A stretch of 64,000 nt of DNA from Pedobacter psychroterrae. GTDB taxonomy: Bacteria; Bacteroidota; Bacteroidia; Sphingobacteriales; Sphingobacteriaceae. The notes below the pieces were generated by a model, which made no database searches, had not been told where the DNA came from, and saw only the letters and a program-made list of their open reading frames with translations. Made by a program: the position numbers and the translations under genes. The first letter of the stretch is position 1; each line of letters starts with the position of its first letter. Positions 62,053-64,000 of the stretch are shown here, piece after piece. Location of the stretch: contig NZ_SJSL01000010.1 of the NCBI RefSeq assembly GCF_004331695.1, positions 61,452-125,451 on the forward strand, in the 5' to 3' direction.

Positions 62053-62997
62053 TTATTTTTTTCTGACAGTTTGCATTTTTGCGATAAAGGCATCCACGTT
62101 GGCCTGGTTGATAATTGTTGCCGGGATGATGATCTGTTTGCCGGCAGGAACAGCGTTTTTGTTACCTGAAATGTATTTAGCCAGTAAATGTATAGACTGG
62201 TACCCAAATTCATAAGGTTGCTGAACGACGGTACCGACAATATCTCCTTTTTTTACGCCCTGGAGTGTTTCCTCTTCCTCGTCAAAGCAGACAATCTTGA
62301 CCTGTTCGAGTTTATTGGACTCTCTCACAGCGTTGAGTATCGCGGGGCCGTTATAACTCCACAGACCGACGAAGCAATTGATCTCCGGGTTAGATACGAG
62401 CACGTCGTTCACATTGGCTTTTGCCCTTACCCTGTCAATGTTGTCAGTCTTTACGCCTGCAATGGTAATGTTGCTGCCCTTAAGTGCTGCTTCAATGCCT
62501 GCAATTCTTTCTTTTGCATTTTGGGCATCCGATTTTCCGACAAATAACATCACCTTTCCTCCGGCAGGAAGGGCTTCTTTGATGAGTTGACCGGCAGATT
62601 TCCCTGCATCAATATTGCTGGTGCCCACATAGCACAGACGCTTACTTCCCGGAATGTCGCTATCGGTGATGATGACCGGGATTTGCTCAGCAGTTTTGTC
62701 GATTAACGGACTTTGGTTGACTGGGTCCAGTGGTGATACCACGATCCCGCTGACATTGTTGACCAGCAGGTCCTCAATCAGTCGTTTCTGTTCTTCAGTG
62801 GCCCCATCGGTTGTGTATTTAAAAATAACATTGTATTCCGGTAGTTCTTTGGCTGCCTGGTTGCATCCGTTCTCAGCAAGCGTCCAGAAGTCGGTGGCTG
62901 CCCCTGCAATGAAAGCAATGGTAGGTTTCTGATTACGCTGACAGCCAGGGCCCAGCAAAGCAGTAAAGAGCAGTAAAAAGCAAATCGTCTTTTTCAT
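62053..62997 (-). CDS. Ribose/galactose-type periplasmic sugar-binding protein
   Basis: 314 residues from the ATG at 62997; an ATG two codons earlier is possible. The signal peptide ends LGPGC (Cys19), an imperfect but plausible lipobox, so it may be a lipoprotein. The type I periplasmic-binding-protein fold is clear: FIAGAATDFWTLAENGCNQ, NNVSGIVVSPLDP, ITDSDIP, and QQPYEFGYQSI near the end. It delivers the sugar to the RbsA/RbsC-like proteins encoded downstream. The ligand is unknown; neighbouring enzymes suggest galactose, L-fucose or arabinose. Confidence 0.9.
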   Translation of the reverse strand: MKKTICFLLLFTALLGPGCQRNQKPTIAFIAGAATDFWTLAENGCNQAAKELPEYNVIFKYTTDGATEEQKRLIEDLLVNNVSGIVVSPLDPVNQSPLIDKTAEQIPVIITDSDIPGSKRLCYVGTSNIDAGKSAGQLIKEALPAGGKVMLFVGKSDAQNAKERIAGIEAALKGSNITIAGVKTDNIDRVRAKANVNDVLVSNPEINCFVGLWSYNGPAILNAVRESNKLEQVKIVCFDEEEETLQGVKKGDIVGTVVQQPYEFGYQSIHLLAKYISGNKNAVPAGKQIIIPATIINQANVDAFIAKMQTVRKK

Positions 62998-63011
62998 AAG
63001 CATTCAAATAA

Positions 63012-63215
63012 TTAAAATTTGTCTAAATAGTGGTTCAACAAAATTGGTAGGTACCGGTAATTTTTCATTCTCGCCATTTCCTGACATAAGATTTCAGTAA
63101 CAGGCTTCCGGGACCGATCACCCGTAAAGCCGTACCGATAGGACAGCTGATTTTCGTTTTGAGGGGAAAAATTATTCATGGTTATATCAGGTTGTCGGTC
63201 AAAGCTCTTCCGCAT
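63012..63215 (-). CDS. Doubtful small open reading frame upstream of the binding-protein gene
   Basis: 67 codons (ATG at 63215), ending 14 nt before the binding-protein ATG. The product is polar and basic and has no recognised domain, signal peptide or membrane segment. It could be a leader ORF of the ABC operon or chance. Weak support. Confidence 0.2.
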   Translation of the reverse strand: MRKSFDRQPDITMNNFSPQNENQLSYRYGFTGDRSRKPVTEILCQEMARMKNYRYLPILLNHYLDKF

Positions 63216-63760
63216 TTTACAGCGATCAAATTACCGAGCAAAACCAGTGATCAAAAATGAATCAATTTACTGCCCGAAAATGGAACGTTTTTAACATTGT
63301 TTAGAACTTAATTGACTTTTTTTAGCGTTTAATTTTCCTGGGCGAATGCAAATCTTTGATTTTTTGTGTTAGGATACTGGGGGTTAGTTGGCTTTAAAAA
63401 GGCGGATATCGGGCCCGAAAATGCACCATTCCTTGATGATCAGCCACACTTTGTTCGCCTATCGGTAATGGAATAAGTCGGCAGAGGTAATTATTTTAGG
63501 TCAAAATCGTGCTAAGACTGATTAGAGAATATCAGTGGCCGTAATGATTGTCTGGGCATCTGCTTGGCTGTGTTGGGATGGTAGAGTGGCCGTCATTAAG
63601 GATGTCTGGCATTTTTGAATAGGATGATTTCTATATTGAACAAAGAATCGACCTTGTCAAATCTTCTGAAAACCAGTTATCCACAAATTACACACGGGTA
63701 TGTGTCTATTCCTAAAATTGCCTTACCAAATTCGGACTAACCATTTAACTTTATATTACT
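63216..63760. other. Intergenic region before the transposase-like gene
   Basis: 545 nt without a recognised gene. Two imperfect direct copies of AGTGGCCG...TGTCTGG-CAT occur at 63534-63560 and 63585-63612, which may belong to the left end of a mobile element. Terminal inverted repeats cannot be defined because the element runs out of the window. Confidence 0.35.
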
Positions 63761-64000
63761 ATGGAAAAACCGAGAAAAGGGACACAGACAGGGACATTTG
63801 TTACCTATGAGGATTCTTTTAAAATTGCCGTTGCCCGGGAATACCTTGAAGGCAAACTGAGCCAGGCGCAGCTTGGCCGTAAGTATGGGCTTAGCAGCGG
63901 CGAAGTAGTTCGCTATTTCGTGAACTGGTACAAAAAGTACATCAGCCAGGCCGAGGTTTGGGAGTCGGGCAGCCCGCTTGCGTCAAATGCTGATCAGGGT
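63761..64000 (+). CDS. Transposase-like helix-turn-helix protein (3' end outside the window)
   Basis: 80 codons are visible from the ATG at 63761, open to the window edge. The sequence YEDSFKIAVAREYLEGKLSQ and AQLGRKYGLSSGEVVRYFVN is the helix-turn-helix of IS3-type OrfA and related transposases. The partner integrase-core frame would lie beyond the window. It probably marks an insertion sequence. Confidence 0.65.
   Translation, partial: MEKPRKGTQTGTFVTYEDSFKIAVAREYLEGKLSQAQLGRKYGLSSGEVVRYFVNWYKKYISQAEVWESGSPLASNADQG

Overview
The window looks like chromosome of a Bacteroidota species, most likely Sphingobacteriaceae (Pedobacter-like). The basis is SusC/SusD pairs with FecI/FecR-type regulation, several start-proximal sequences matching the Bacteroidota -7 promoter box TAnnTTTG, weak ribosome binding sites, and the protein families present. 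No genome comparison could be run, so the genus is an inference.

Layout. 0-7.3 kb: the 3' part of a large secreted dehydrogenase/cytochrome c protein, converging on a five-gene minus-strand operon (ThuA-like lipoprotein, sugar isomerase-like TIM barrel, enolase-superfamily dehydratase-like enzyme, VOC protein, D-2-hydroxyacid dehydrogenase) that looks like sugar-acid catabolism. 7.4-28 kb: mostly core genes: an SMR transporter, an alpha/beta hydrolase, gmhB, fructose-6-phosphate aldolase, the SRP RNA (ffs) with a clear promoter, gltB-gltD, a TrmH-type methyltransferase, galK, galM, a three-gene arginine cluster (arginine deiminase-like, CtlX-like, PLP decarboxylase), argS, an AI-2E-family permease and mnmE.

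28-34 kb is a scar zone: a propeller gene with a stop just after its signal peptide, fused remnants of SDR, VOC and Fur-like genes, a short piece of an alpha-L-fucosidase, and frameshifted coding-like DNA. Between these lie intact genes for a YcaQ-like protein, a sigma/membrane-protein pair and a lipoprotein.

34-48 kb holds the most unusual unit: FecI-type sigma, FecR, SusC, SusD, an ABC ATPase, a GldF/GldG-like fused permease, two tandem overlapping short MutS-family ATPases and a TlpA-like thioredoxin, all on the plus strand and tightly spaced from susC onward. There is no glycoside hydrolase or peptidase in it, so it is not an ordinary polysaccharide utilisation locus. It is followed by a perfect 27-bp inverted repeat built from 11-nt units and by a second scar (TlpA remnant, GH127 gene, SusC remnant).

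51-63 kb: an eight-gene minus-strand operon with what a De Ley-Doudoroff-type oxidative galactose route needs (epimerase, SDR dehydrogenases, lactonase, DgoD-like dehydratase, PfkB-type sugar kinase, KDPG/KDPGal-type aldolase), an AraC regulator, and a ribose-type ABC sugar importer (binding protein, ATPase, permease). The window ends inside a transposase-like helix-turn-helix gene.
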